DNA from: Acidobacteriota bacterium | GTDB lineage: Bacteria > Acidobacteriota > Vicinamibacteria > Vicinamibacterales > UBA2999 | Assembly (NCBI GenBank): GCA_947482665.1 | Contig: CANKJK010000008.1 | Span: 107,016 to 171,015, forward strand | Length of the DNA stretch: 64,000 nt | Direction: 5' to 3' | Shown here: positions 35,405 through 45,148 of the stretch, piece by piece | How the letters are laid out: each line of letters starts with the position of its first letter | Position numbering within the stretch: position 1 is the stretch's first letter | The notes under the pieces: model-generated | Seen by the model: the letters and a program-made list of their open reading frames with translations, nothing else | Database searches by the model: none | What the model was told of the DNA's origin: nothing | Made by a program: the position numbers and the translations under genes

Positions 35405-37168
35405 CTAGGCGTGCCGGTCGCGGCGGACCGTGACGCGCTTCCCACGGAGGCCGCCGGCTCCGACGGCCGAGATCACGGCGTCGGCTTCCTCTTCCGGCAC
35501 TTCGACCACGGAGAACGACTCGGTGATCTGGACGACGTGGACCGCGCTCGACGGGAGCCCCGCCTCGCCGGTGATGGCGCCCACCAGGTCGGCGGGCCGG
35601 ATGCCGGCCTTTTTGCCGGCACCGAAGAAGATGCGCGTGCCGCCGGGTTCGGTCGGGCGCGGCGAGCGGCCACGCGTCTGCGAGGGCACGGACGAGGGCA
35701 CCCCGGACGGAATCTCCGCTGCGTCGTCCGACCCTCCGGCGGCGCGGTCGGCGAGGGTCACGGCCGCCGCGGCGATATCCATCACGTCGAACTCTGAGGC
35801 CAGCGTGGAGACGATCGTGCGGGCGTCCTCGAATCCGCCGGTCGAGAGCAGTTCACGCAGGTCCGCCGCCCGCTTCTCCAGCCGGCGCTTGCGCAGGTCG
35901 GAGACGGTCGGGACCGTGGCGATTTCGATGGTCTGCCGGGTCGTGCGCTCGATGGTGCGCAGGTGGCGGTGCTCGCGTGGGTCGGCCAGCGTGATGGCGG
36001 TGCCGGTCCGGCCCGCGCGGCCCGTGCGGCCGATCCGGTGGACGTAGGATTCCGGGTCCGACGGCACGTCGTAGTTGACGACGTGCGTGATGCGCTCGAT
36101 GTCGAGGCCGCGTGCGGCCACGTCGGTGGCGATGAGGAGGTCCGTCTTGCCGGAGCGGACGCGGCCCATGACGGCGTCGCGCTGCCGCTGCTGCATGCCG
36201 CCGTGGAGCGCCTCGGCGCGGTAGCCGTGTGCGCTCAATGCCTCGACGAGCGTATCGACTTCAAGCCTGGTCCGGCAGAAGACGATGGCCGTCTCCGGGC
36301 TCTCCATGTCGAGGATGCGGTCGAGCGCGGCCGCCTTCTGGTCGCGGCGGACGATGTAGGCCACCTGGCGCACGCGCGGCATCTTGCCGGCGGCTGTCTT
36401 TTCACCGGCAATGCGCACGCGCTGCGGATTGCGGAGGTGGCGTTCGGCGATCTTCAGGATGCGCGAGGGGAGCGTGGCCGAGAAGAGCGCCGTCTGCCGC
36501 GAGGCCGGGGCCGACGAAATGATGGTCTCGATGTCCTCGGCAAAGCCCATGTCGAGCATCTCGTCGGCTTCGTCGAGTACGAGCATCCGCAGGGCGGCGA
36601 GCGAGAGCGTTTGCCGGCGGAGATGGTCGAGCGCGCGTCCCGGGGTGGCCACCACGATGTCGGCGCCACGCGCCAACGCGCGAATCTGCTGCTCCATCGA
36701 GGCGCCGCCATAGAGCGGCACCACGGTGACGCCCGTGCCGGTGGCGTACTTGTGAATGGCTTCGCTGACCTGCATCGCCAGCTCGCGCGTCGGCACGAGC
36801 ACGACGCCACCGGCCTGGCCAGGGGCGGCGCGCTTCTTCTTGCCCACCAGCCGCGGGCGCGCTTCCATGATGCCGGCGGCGCGCTTCTTCAGATCCTTCG
36901 CGGCCTGTTCCTCGTCGACGGTCTCCTCTCCCTCCGGTTCCGGCTCCGAGAGGCGCTGCAGCATCGGCAGCGCGAACGCGGCCGTCTTGCCAGTGCCGGT
37001 CGCCGCCTGCGCGAGCAGGTCATGGCGTTGCAGGAGGATCGGAATGGATTCGGTCTGGACCGGCGTGGGCTCTTCGTAGCCGAGGGCCGTCAGTGAGGTC
37101 AGGAGAGCGTCGGAGAGACCGAGGTCGGCAAATCCCGCTTTGGGGGATGATTCGCGGGAAGTAGGCAT
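35405..37168 (-). CDS. deaD: DEAD-box ATP-dependent RNA helicase (DeaD/CsdA-like)
   Basis: 587-residue RNA helicase likely acting in ribosome assembly or cold adaptation. Q motif TPVQTESIPILL (about 35-46), motif I AATGTGKT (55-62), motif Ia PTRELAMQV, motif II VLDEADEMLDMGF, SAT, and the helicase C blocks IVFCRTR, TDVAARGLDIE and YVHRIGRTGRAG are present. A C-terminal DbpA/CsdA-type RNA-binding domain covers about 505-585. A charged insertion of about 45 residues (about 73-118, KKRAAGIMEARPRLVGKKKR) separates motifs I and Ia and is unusual. A strong hairpin ends 8 nt upstream of the start codon, and no clear Shine-Dalgarno is visible. Confidence 0.92.
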   Translation of the reverse strand: MPTSRESSPKAGFADLGLSDALLTSLTALGYEEPTPVQTESIPILLQRHDLLAQAATGTGKTAAFALPMLQRLSEPEPEGEETVDEEQAAKDLKKRAAGIMEARPRLVGKKKRAAPGQAGGVVLVPTRELAMQVSEAIHKYATGTGVTVVPLYGGASMEQQIRALARGADIVVATPGRALDHLRRQTLSLAALRMLVLDEADEMLDMGFAEDIETIISSAPASRQTALFSATLPSRILKIAERHLRNPQRVRIAGEKTAAGKMPRVRQVAYIVRRDQKAAALDRILDMESPETAIVFCRTRLEVDTLVEALSAHGYRAEALHGGMQQRQRDAVMGRVRSGKTDLLIATDVAARGLDIERITHVVNYDVPSDPESYVHRIGRTGRAGRTGTAITLADPREHRHLRTIERTTRQTIEIATVPTVSDLRKRRLEKRAADLRELLSTGGFEDARTIVSTLASEFDVMDIAAAAVTLADRAAGGSDDAAEIPSGVPSSVPSQTRGRSPRPTEPGGTRIFFGAGKKAGIRPADLVGAITGEAGLPSSAVHVVQITESFSVVEVPEEEADAVISAVGAGGLRGKRVTVRRDRHA

Positions 37169-37175
37169 CCGTCAT

Positions 37176-37242
37176 TGTCCCACGAGCCGTGCTCCGACCG
37201 CGCAGGTCCGGCGAGACCGGACCTGTGCCGTGCCGTGGGACA
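37176..37242 (-). promoter_or_regulatory. Long hairpin just upstream of the DEAD-box helicase gene
   Basis: Outer arms TGTCCCACG (37176-37184) and CGTGGGACA (37234-37242) are perfectly complementary. The interior holds GCAGGTCCGG/CCGGACCTG-TGC around a 5-nt loop at about 37212-37216. On the minus strand the structure ends 8 nt before the helicase ATG. It could terminate the upstream zinc-ribbon gene's transcript or control helicase translation. Confidence 0.55.
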
Positions 37243-37251
37243 GATTCCGAT

Positions 37252-38001
37252 CTACGACGCGGTGGCGGCGGGCTGACCGGGTTCCACTGCGGCCGGCGGC
37301 GCCACGTAGAACAGGATGCGCTGGCAGCTGTCGCACTGGATCACCGCGTTATTCGTACGCACCTGCTGATAGATGTGCGGGCGCAGGCGGACGTGGCAGG
37401 TGGTGCAGAGGCCGTCGACCGCTGCGCTGACGCCGATGCCCTTCCGGGCCTTGGCAACCTGTTCGTAGAGCGAGAGGGTCGGCGCCGAGATGTGGCCGAT
37501 GATGCCGGCCCGCGCCTCAGCAGCGGCCTGGAGCCGGGCTTCGTGGTTCTGAAGTGCCTGCCCGAGCAGGGCCTTCTCGGCGTCCACGTCCTTCTTCTGC
37601 GCGGCCAGCGCCGTCTCGGCTGCCTTGACCGCGGCGGTCAGACCATCGGCCTCGACCATCTTCGCGATCTCGCGCTCCTCAACGCCCCCGAGTTCGGTCG
37701 TGGCTGTCTCGATTTCGTGGCCGAGCGCCTGGAACTCGCGGTTGGTCTTCACCGCACCCTGCTGGTCCTTGTATTTGGTGAGGCGACCCTGAAAGAGCGC
37801 CGCTTCCTTCTCGAGTTCGCGCCGTTCATCGTGGGAGGTCTTGAGCGCGAGCTGCGCGGCGTCCAGTGCGGTGGTGGCTGCCGCCAGCCTGGCGTCCGCG
37901 GCCTTCACGAGACCGGGGTGCGCGGCGATGTGCCGCCGAGCTTCGGCGGCGTCAGCGTCGGCCTGTTGAAGAGCGATGAGTCGTTCCAGATCCGGGATCA
38001 T
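37252..38001 (-). CDS. Coiled-coil C4 zinc-ribbon protein
   Basis: 249-residue protein. Residues about 1-190 form a long coiled coil (alanine-rich heptads, e.g. LIALQQADADAAEARRHIA onwards). The C-terminal zinc ribbon has two CxxC pairs, CTTC (about 197-200) and CDSC (about 222-225). This is the CT398/DUF164-type family of unknown function, with proposals ranging from RNA or nucleic-acid handling to an adaptor role. It sits between the tRNA gene and the DEAD-box helicase on the same strand. Confidence 0.85.
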   Translation of the reverse strand: MIPDLERLIALQQADADAAEARRHIAAHPGLVKAADARLAAATTALDAAQLALKTSHDERRELEKEAALFQGRLTKYKDQQGAVKTNREFQALGHEIETATTELGGVEEREIAKMVEADGLTAAVKAAETALAAQKKDVDAEKALLGQALQNHEARLQAAAEARAGIIGHISAPTLSLYEQVAKARKGIGVSAAVDGLCTTCHVRLRPHIYQQVRTNNAVIQCDSCQRILFYVAPPAAVEPGQPAATAS

Positions 38002-38020
38002 GCGCTCTCCTGATGATGAG

Positions 38021-38093
38021 TGGGCCCGCCTGGATTCGAACCAGGGACCAACCGATTATGAGCCGGCCGCTCTAACCGCTGAGCTACGGGCCC
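38021..38093 (-). tRNA. tRNA with CAU anticodon (Ile2 or elongator Met)
   Basis: A 73-nt cloverleaf is complete: acceptor stem GGGCCCG/CGGGCCC, D arm GCTC-AGCGGTTA-GAGC, anticodon stem GCCGG/TCGGT, loop CTCATAA with anticodon CAT, and T arm CCTGG-TTCGAAT-CCAGG with discriminator A. CCA is not encoded (ACT follows). The body, including GGTTAGAGC and the TTGGTC variable loop, resembles the E. coli ileX tRNA-Ile2, whose C34 becomes lysidine, more than its tRNA-Met, but sequence alone does not settle identity. Its 5' acceptor strand also forms part of a 19-bp inverted repeat with the leader. Confidence 0.93.
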
Positions 38094-38140
38094 GCAAGAA
38101 TTCGCGGAGTGAATAGGGTATGCGAATTCTCGCGGGCCCG
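38087..38140. repeat. Inverted repeat joining the tRNA 5' acceptor strand to its leader
   Basis: Positions 38087-38105 and 38122-38140 are inverted copies matching at 18 of 19 bases. The first arm includes the tRNA 5' GGGCCCG plus flanking GAATTC; the second lies in the upstream leader. In the precursor this hairpin would compete with the acceptor stem. Confidence 0.6.
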
Positions 38141-38406
38141 GAGGGCCCGCTGCACTTTCTGGCGTAGACGGACACGCCCGTCTACGCGGGGGAGTTCGCG
38201 GGTGTCCTTGGGGGTACGCGAAGTCTGTGCGGTCAATGCGGGCCCTGACGGGCTCGTCTGGAGTCGCGCGAGCCCGTCGGGACAGTGTCTTCTGGCCAGG
38301 ACCGGCATGCCGGTCCTGGCGGTCTTGGTTCGGAGGGCGGTGGTGCGGGGAACTCAATCGTGCGGGCCCGTAGAAGCGTCTCGTTACGCGGGCCTGTCGG
38401 CTTGTC
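38094..38406. other. 313-nt hairpin-rich spacer between tRNA and rpoD
   Basis: No gene seen. Perfect inverted repeats occur in series: AGAATTCGC arms at 38097/38130, GCGGGCCC arms at 38132-38150 (3-nt loop), 10-bp GCGTAGACGG arms at 38162-38187, TTCGCG/CGCGAA at 38195-38222, 10-bp GACGGGCTCG arms at 38247-38278, and a 26-nt perfect palindrome at 38295-38320. GGGCCCGTAG, equal to the first ten tRNA bases but on the opposite strand, occurs at 38364-38373. The array follows the rpoD stop and may act as terminators or RNA stabilisers. Confidence 0.7.
38295..38320. terminator. 26-nt perfect palindrome downstream of rpoD
   Basis: GCCAGGACCGG-CATG-CCGGTCCTGGC is fully self-complementary. In RNA it would form an 11-bp stem with a CAUG loop, about 90 nt after the rpoD stop. 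No U tract follows. Confidence 0.45.
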
Positions 38407-40107
<1,701 letters not shown>

Positions 40108-40111
40108 GGTC

Positions 40112-41896
40112 CTACTCCTTCGTACTTACCAACGCTTCAATGCGCCGTCGCAGGTCGAGATGCTTCTCCAGCAGGGGATTCAACGCTGGGTCGTTTCCGC
40201 CGCCTGCCCGCAACAGCCCGTCAATCGCCCCCTGGGTCGCCAGCCGCTCGCGCTCGTAGCGCAATTTCCGCAGCGCCAGTACACAGGACGCGGCATCAAG
40301 CGAGGGCGCCTCGGACTCGGCTGCCGCCTCTGTTACGAGGGTGGCGTGTGCCATGTCCAGTTGTTCGATCAGCGCCGCTGGGGAGAAACCGTTATTTTCC
40401 TTTAGTTTGCGCGCAAGATCCAGCACCGGTCTGGACCCAAGCCCTTCAAGGTCGGCCTCTTCGATGTCATTCAGTGCAGAAATGCCCATTTCCGGGCTGT
40501 GAACCAACAGCCAGAGAAGTGCCCGCTCTGATTTGGTGATCTGCCCAATCGAGCGCGCCTTCACCACGGCCACGGGTTCGGCCCGTCCAGCAGAGGGCAA
40601 AGCCGCGCCACGCGCGAATTCCTTAAGCACCAGTTCATGAGGCACGCGGGCCCTGCCAGACACAGCCTCGGCAAAGATCTGCCGCCGCACCGGATCCGGA
40701 AGGCGGCTCCCGACCGGCACCATCTCCGCGACCAGTCCCGCGCGGCCCTCTGCGGTATTCAGGTCGAGCGCGGCGGCGGCCCGATCGAGCAGGAAGTCGA
40801 GATAGGGCCGCGACTGCTTCAGACGGTCTCGGTATTCCCCGGCGCCGCGCTTACGGATGAAGACATCCGGATCCTCGCCCTGCGGCAGCACCGCGACGTT
40901 CACCTCGAAGCCTTCCGCCACGAGGAGCTCCGATGAACGCGCCGCGGCGCCCTGTCCGGCGGCGTCCGGGTCGTAGCTCAGCACGACGCGGCCTGCGAAG
41001 CGGTGGAGGAGCGCCGCCTGCTGCGCGGTGAGCGCCGTGCCACAGGAAGCGACGACCGCCTCCTGCCCGCTCTGGTAGACCTGCGCGAAGTCGAAGTAGC
41101 CCTCGACGAGGACTGCAAACTTTCGCTCACGGATCGCGGCCTTGCTCAGGTGCAGTCCGTAGAGCGTGCGGCTCTTGGTGTAGATGGGGGTCTCGGGCGA
41201 GTTCAGATACTTCGGCTGCTGATCGGGCTCCACGGCGCGTCCGCCGAAGGCGATCACGGATCCTGAATCGCGTGCGATAGGCACCATGAGCCGGTTGCGG
41301 AATCGATCGACCAGCGAGCGATCCTCACGCTCGAAGGTCAGTCCGCCACGCACCAGCAGGGCCTGCGCGAAACCCAGTTTCAGGAGATGCTTCGTCAGGC
41401 CATCACGCCCTGGCGGGGCAAACCCCAGGCCGAGCGCCTCGGAGGTCGCATCGGTGATCCCGCGGTCGGTGATCTGTGCCCGGATGCGCGTGCCGGCGGG
41501 CGTGGCGAGCTGCTCACGGAACCACGTCGCGGCCGCCTCGTGCGCCGCCAGCAATCCTTCACGCTCGAGGCTGCCCGCGCGCTGCTCGTCGTTCTGCTCG
41601 GGCTCAGGCACGCTGATACCGAAGCGGCCGGCGAGCAGTTTCACCGCGTCGAAGAAGCCGATCTTCTCGTGCAGCTCGATGAACTTGATGACGTCACCGC
41701 CAACGTTGCACCCGAAGCAGTGAAAGAACCCCTTGTCGCGGTTGACGTGGAAGGAGGGCGTCTTCTCTCCGTGGAAGGGGCACAGGCCCTTGTAGGTCGC
41801 GCCCACCTTCTTGAGCGACACGTAGTCCTGGATGACCGTGACGATGTCGGCCTGGACCTTCAGGTCCTCGATGAAGTTGGGTGGAAGCAGCGCCAT
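40112..41896 (-). CDS. dnaG: DNA primase DnaG
   Basis: 594-residue primase that makes RNA primers for replication. The N-terminal zinc-binding domain has [13 protein letters not shown] (about 37-49) and [11 protein letters not shown] (about 57-67). The RNA polymerase core has a Toprim fold with [12 protein letters not shown] and [14 protein letters not shown] helical C-terminal domain (about 430-594) should bind DnaB helicase. The start shares one base with the mutS2 stop (TGATG), and rpoD follows, giving a mutS2-dnaG-rpoD unit. Confidence 0.96.
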   Translation of the reverse strand: MALLPPNFIEDLKVQADIVTVIQDYVSLKKVGATYKGLCPFHGEKTPSFHVNRDKGFFHCFGCNVGGDVIKFIELHEKIGFFDAVKLLAGRFGISVPEPEQNDEQRAGSLEREGLLAAHEAAATWFREQLATPAGTRIRAQITDRGITDATSEALGLGFAPPGRDGLTKHLLKLGFAQALLVRGGLTFEREDRSLVDRFRNRLMVPIARDSGSVIAFGGRAVEPDQQPKYLNSPETPIYTKSRTLYGLHLSKAAIRERKFAVLVEGYFDFAQVYQSGQEAVVASCGTALTAQQAALLHRFAGRVVLSYDPDAAGQGAAARSSELLVAEGFEVNVAVLPQGEDPDVFIRKRGAGEYRDRLKQSRPYLDFLLDRAAAALDLNTAEGRAGLVAEMVPVGSRLPDPVRRQIFAEAVSGRARVPHELVLKEFARGAALPSAGRAEPVAVVKARSIGQITKSERALLWLLVHSPEMGISALNDIEEADLEGLGSRPVLDLARKLKENNGFSPAALIEQLDMAHATLVTEAAAESEAPSLDAASCVLALRKLRYERERLATQGAIDGLLRAGGGNDPALNPLLEKHLDLRRRIEALVSTKE

Positions 41897-44295
41897 CAGT
41901 CCTTCAATTCCGCAACCGTGGCCCCGCCGCCGCCCTGGGTGGCCGGCGCCTGCTCGACCCGCGCCACCAGCGGATGCTCCTTCAGGAACGCGCCCACGGC
42001 GCGGCGGAGCTGCCCGGTGCCGAAGCCATGGACGATGCGCACCTGCTGGTGGTCGCTGTTGGTCACCTCGTCGAGGAAGCGCTCGAGTTTCGTGATCGCC
42101 TCGTCAACCGTGAGGCCGATCACGTTCAGTTCCGCGGACTGCGCGTCCCGCGGCTGGAGCGCCACGCGCAAGGCGACGCTCGAGACCGGCGCTGACGGAC
42201 CGCCCACCACGCGTACGTCCTTCTTCGCGACGCGCATGCGCTTGCCGTGGAAGTCCACCTCCACCTGGCTGTTGGCCATGCTGGTGACCACGCCTTCGAT
42301 GCCGAGCGTCGCGACGGCGACCCTCGCGCCGACGACGAGCGGCCCCGTGGATTCGGGCTTCGGGGCAGGCGCGCGCCCGGCCCCGCCCTTCACTCCAGAG
42401 GCGATCTCGTCGATGGCCGCACGCGCCTCGGCGCGGACGAGGCCTGCATCGCCCGTGGAGAGCTTCCCCGGGACGAGCCCGCCACCCTGCGTGCGCAGCG
42501 TCGCCGTATGCGCTTTCAGTGCATCGACGACGGCGTCGATCTCCTTGCGCGCGTCCCGCACACGCTCGTCCACGCGGTCGTTCACGCGGTTGCGGAAGGC
42601 CGTTTCCTTGTCGGACAGCGCGGCTTCCTTCGAGCGGAGCGACCGCTCACGGGAGGCGAGCACGGTGCGCTCCTGGTCGAGCCGCGCCTGCTCCTGCTCA
42701 ATCCGGTGCAAGTCGCGGTCGATCTTCGCGAGGTGGTCGGCCAGGTCCTGTTCGCGACGGCTCAGGCGCCCGCGCGCCGCCGTGATCACCGCCGGCGGCA
42801 TGCCGAGACGCGAGGCGATCTCAAGGGCGATGCTCCGGCCTGGCGACCCGTAGTTCAACCGGTAGGTGGGCGCGAACGTCTCGGGGTTGAAGGCGAAGCC
42901 CGCGCTCACCACGCCCGCGGTTGTCGACGCATAGGTCTTGAGCACGTCGTCGTGGGTGGTGGCGATGACGTAGGAGCCGCGCTGCCGGAAGTGGTCGATG
43001 ACGGCCGTGCCGAGCGCGCCGCCCTCCGCCGGATCCGTGCCGGCGCCGACTTCGTCGAGCAGGACGAGCGATGGCGGCTCGAGCTGCCGCTCCATCGAGA
43101 CGATGTTCGTGATGTGGGCGGAGAAGGTGCTGAGGCTCGCCGCGATCGACTGCGAATCGCCGATATCGGCAAAGACCGTGCGGAAGACCGGGAGCATCGT
43201 GCCTTCGCCCGCCGGTACGTGCAGGCCGGCCTGTGCCATCACGGCGAGCAGGCCCGCCGTCTTGAGCGCGACGGTCTTCCCGCCCGTGTTGGGACCGGTG
43301 ATGACGAGCACGCGGTTCGGTGGCTCGAGCGTGATGTCCACCGGCACGGGCGTGATCCCCTGCTCGATGAGGAGCGGATGCCGCGCCGCGGCGAGCCGCC
43401 ACGTGCCATCCGGCGAGAGCGCCGGCTCGATCCCGCGCCACCGTCCCGAGAGTCGCGCCTTCGCCTGCACCACGTCGAGCTCGGTGGCGGCGGTCAACGT
43501 CGCGACGAGGTCGTCCTCGCGCAGCCGGAACGCGTCGGTCAGCTCCAGCAGAATGCGGCGGACCTCCTCCTGCTCCTCTTCCTGTCCGGCCACGATGTCG
43601 TTGTTGATCTCGACCGTGGCGAGCGGCTCGAGAAAGAGCGTCGCGCCGGTGGCTGAGGCGCCATGCACAATCCCGGGAATCGACTGGCGGTGCTCCGCGC
43701 GCACGGGCAGCACGAAGCGGCCGTTGCGGTCGGTGACGACCTGGTCCTGCAGGTACTTCGCCGTGTCGCGGCCGCGGACGAAGCCGTCGAGCGTGGTGCG
43801 CAGCTTGGTCCGCTGGCGCCGGAGACGTTCGCGGATCCCGGCGAGTGCCGGGCTGGCGTGGTCGGCCACCTCGCCGCCCTGGTCGATGGCGCGGCGTACG
43901 CGGGCGATCTCGTCGCGGAAGGCGCTCGCCCCGAGGGCCATGCGCCTCAGCAGCGGGAAGGCATCGCCGGCATTGAGGATGGCGCGACGGGTCTCCTCGA
44001 TGGAATCCAGGTGATCGGCAAGTCCCAGGAGGCGCAGCGGTTCGAGTGGGCGGCCCACGATCTCCAGCGCGTCAAGCGTCGAGGCGAGGTCCAGCGGTGC
44101 CCGAAGGGGAAAGCCGCGGTGGTTGGCGTGGAAGCGCACGCCTTCAGAGGTCGCGGCCAGCGCCTTGCGGACCTCTCCCGACTCGGCCTCGGGCGCGAGG
44201 GCTTCGAGCTCATCGCGTCCCGCCGGCGTGATTGCCAGATCCGCGAGGACGGCCACCACGCGGTCGAATTCAAGTGATCGGAGGGCCGCCAGCAT
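41896..44295 (-). CDS. mutS2: Endonuclease MutS2
   Basis: 799-residue MutS-family ATPase without the mismatch-recognition domain; the family suppresses recombination or rescues collided ribosomes. A core clamp region (1-300) precedes the ATPase domain with Walker A TGPNTGGKTVALK (about 330-342) and Walker B LVLLDEVGAGTDP. A long coiled coil (about 510-600) leads to a C-terminal Smr nuclease domain with LNVIGLTVDEA and RIVHGFGTGQLR (about 715-790). It is the upstream gene of the dnaG-rpoD unit; larB precedes it by 17 nt. Confidence 0.95.
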   Translation of the reverse strand: MLAALRSLEFDRVVAVLADLAITPAGRDELEALAPEAESGEVRKALAATSEGVRFHANHRGFPLRAPLDLASTLDALEIVGRPLEPLRLLGLADHLDSIEETRRAILNAGDAFPLLRRMALGASAFRDEIARVRRAIDQGGEVADHASPALAGIRERLRRQRTKLRTTLDGFVRGRDTAKYLQDQVVTDRNGRFVLPVRAEHRQSIPGIVHGASATGATLFLEPLATVEINNDIVAGQEEEQEEVRRILLELTDAFRLREDDLVATLTAATELDVVQAKARLSGRWRGIEPALSPDGTWRLAAARHPLLIEQGITPVPVDITLEPPNRVLVITGPNTGGKTVALKTAGLLAVMAQAGLHVPAGEGTMLPVFRTVFADIGDSQSIAASLSTFSAHITNIVSMERQLEPPSLVLLDEVGAGTDPAEGGALGTAVIDHFRQRGSYVIATTHDDVLKTYASTTAGVVSAGFAFNPETFAPTYRLNYGSPGRSIALEIASRLGMPPAVITAARGRLSRREQDLADHLAKIDRDLHRIEQEQARLDQERTVLASRERSLRSKEAALSDKETAFRNRVNDRVDERVRDARKEIDAVVDALKAHTATLRTQGGGLVPGKLSTGDAGLVRAEARAAIDEIASGVKGGAGRAPAPKPESTGPLVVGARVAVATLGIEGVVTSMANSQVEVDFHGKRMRVAKKDVRVVGGPSAPVSSVALRVALQPRDAQSAELNVIGLTVDEAITKLERFLDEVTNSDHQQVRIVHGFGTGQLRRAVGAFLKEHPLVARVEQAPATQGGGGATVAELKD

Positions 44296-44312
44296 AGGGA
44301 TAAAGGGGAGAG

Positions 44313-45071
44313 CTAAAGATGATTGATCAGCGAGGCGGTCGCCGCGGCGCCGAATCCGTTGTCGATATTGACGACCGAGACGCCGTTGGCGCAGCTGTTC
44401 AGCATGCCCAGCAGGGCCGCGACACCGCCAAAGCTGGCGCCATAACCCACACTGGTCGGCACCGCGATGACCGGCACCGCCACCAGCCCGGCCAGCACGC
44501 TCGGCAGGGCACCTTCCATCCCGGCCACCACGATGATGACCCGGGCACGGCGGAGCTGGTCCTGGGCGGAGAGCAGGCGATGCAGTCCGGCCACCCCCAC
44601 GTCATAGACCCGTTCCACGTCATTGCCCATCAGGCTGGCCGTCAGGGCGGCTTCCTCGGCGACGGGGAGGTCGGACGTGCCAGCGCAGGCCACCAGGATT
44701 GTGCCCGTTCCCCGTGGAATCTCACCCTGTTCCAAGGTGATGACCCGGGCCAGGGGGTGGTAGACCGCCTCCGGGACCCGTTGCCGGACGGCCTCGGCCG
44801 CCTCCGGCGTAGCCCGCGTGACGAGCAACGGCCGGCCCCGGGCCACAATCCTGGAGGAAATCTCCGCAATCTGCTCAGGAGTCTTGCCGAGGCCCAGGAT
44901 CACTTCCGGGAACCCCTGCCGGAGTTCCCGGTGGTGGTCGATCCGGGCGAATCCCACGTCTTCAAACGGCGCCTCGCGCATGGCGTCCAGCACCTGGGCT
45001 CCCGCCTCTTCCGGGCTCACCGCGCCCGCCTGCACCGCTTCCAGGAGTTTCCGCAGGGCTTCAGTGGTCAT
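44313..45071 (-). CDS. larB: LarB, pyridinium-3,5-biscarboxylic acid mononucleotide synthase
   Basis: 252-residue PurE-like protein of the nickel-pincer cofactor pathway; LarB carboxylates and hydrolyses nicotinate adenine dinucleotide to make the LarE substrate. Signatures are ALRKLLEAVQAGAVSPEEA at the start, FPEVILGLGKTPEQI (about 53-67), CAGTSDLPVAEEAALTA with the catalytic cysteine (about 128-144) and a C-terminal SVGYGASFGG / INIDNGFGAA-like region. larA, larC and larE are not in this window. It is divergent from the GT2 gene over 77 bp. Confidence 0.9.
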   Translation of the reverse strand: MTTEALRKLLEAVQAGAVSPEEAGAQVLDAMREAPFEDVGFARIDHHRELRQGFPEVILGLGKTPEQIAEISSRIVARGRPLLVTRATPEAAEAVRQRVPEAVYHPLARVITLEQGEIPRGTGTILVACAGTSDLPVAEEAALTASLMGNDVERVYDVGVAGLHRLLSAQDQLRRARVIIVVAGMEGALPSVLAGLVAVPVIAVPTSVGYGASFGGVAALLGMLNSCANGVSVVNIDNGFGAAATASLINHL

Positions 45072-45087
45072 AAGTGATTCGTTCTCT

Positions 45088-45117
45088 TTGACTTTCGGGG
45101 TTCTCAGCCGTGATAAT
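45088..45117 (+). promoter_or_regulatory. Sigma-70-like promoter for the GT2 gene
   Basis: TTGACT (45088-45093) and GATAAT (45112-45117) are near-consensus -35 and -10 boxes with an 18-nt spacer. Transcription would start near 45124, about 25 nt before the ATG. It stands out as A/T-rich in a high-GC background. Confidence 0.6.
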
Positions 45118-45148
45118 CAGAGGATAATTTGGCCGTACGGTTGACCGA

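Noticed and set aside
38094..38406. CRISPR array in the hairpin-rich spacer
   Set aside because: The repeats are inverted pairs of different sequences, not identical direct repeats with spacers of constant length.
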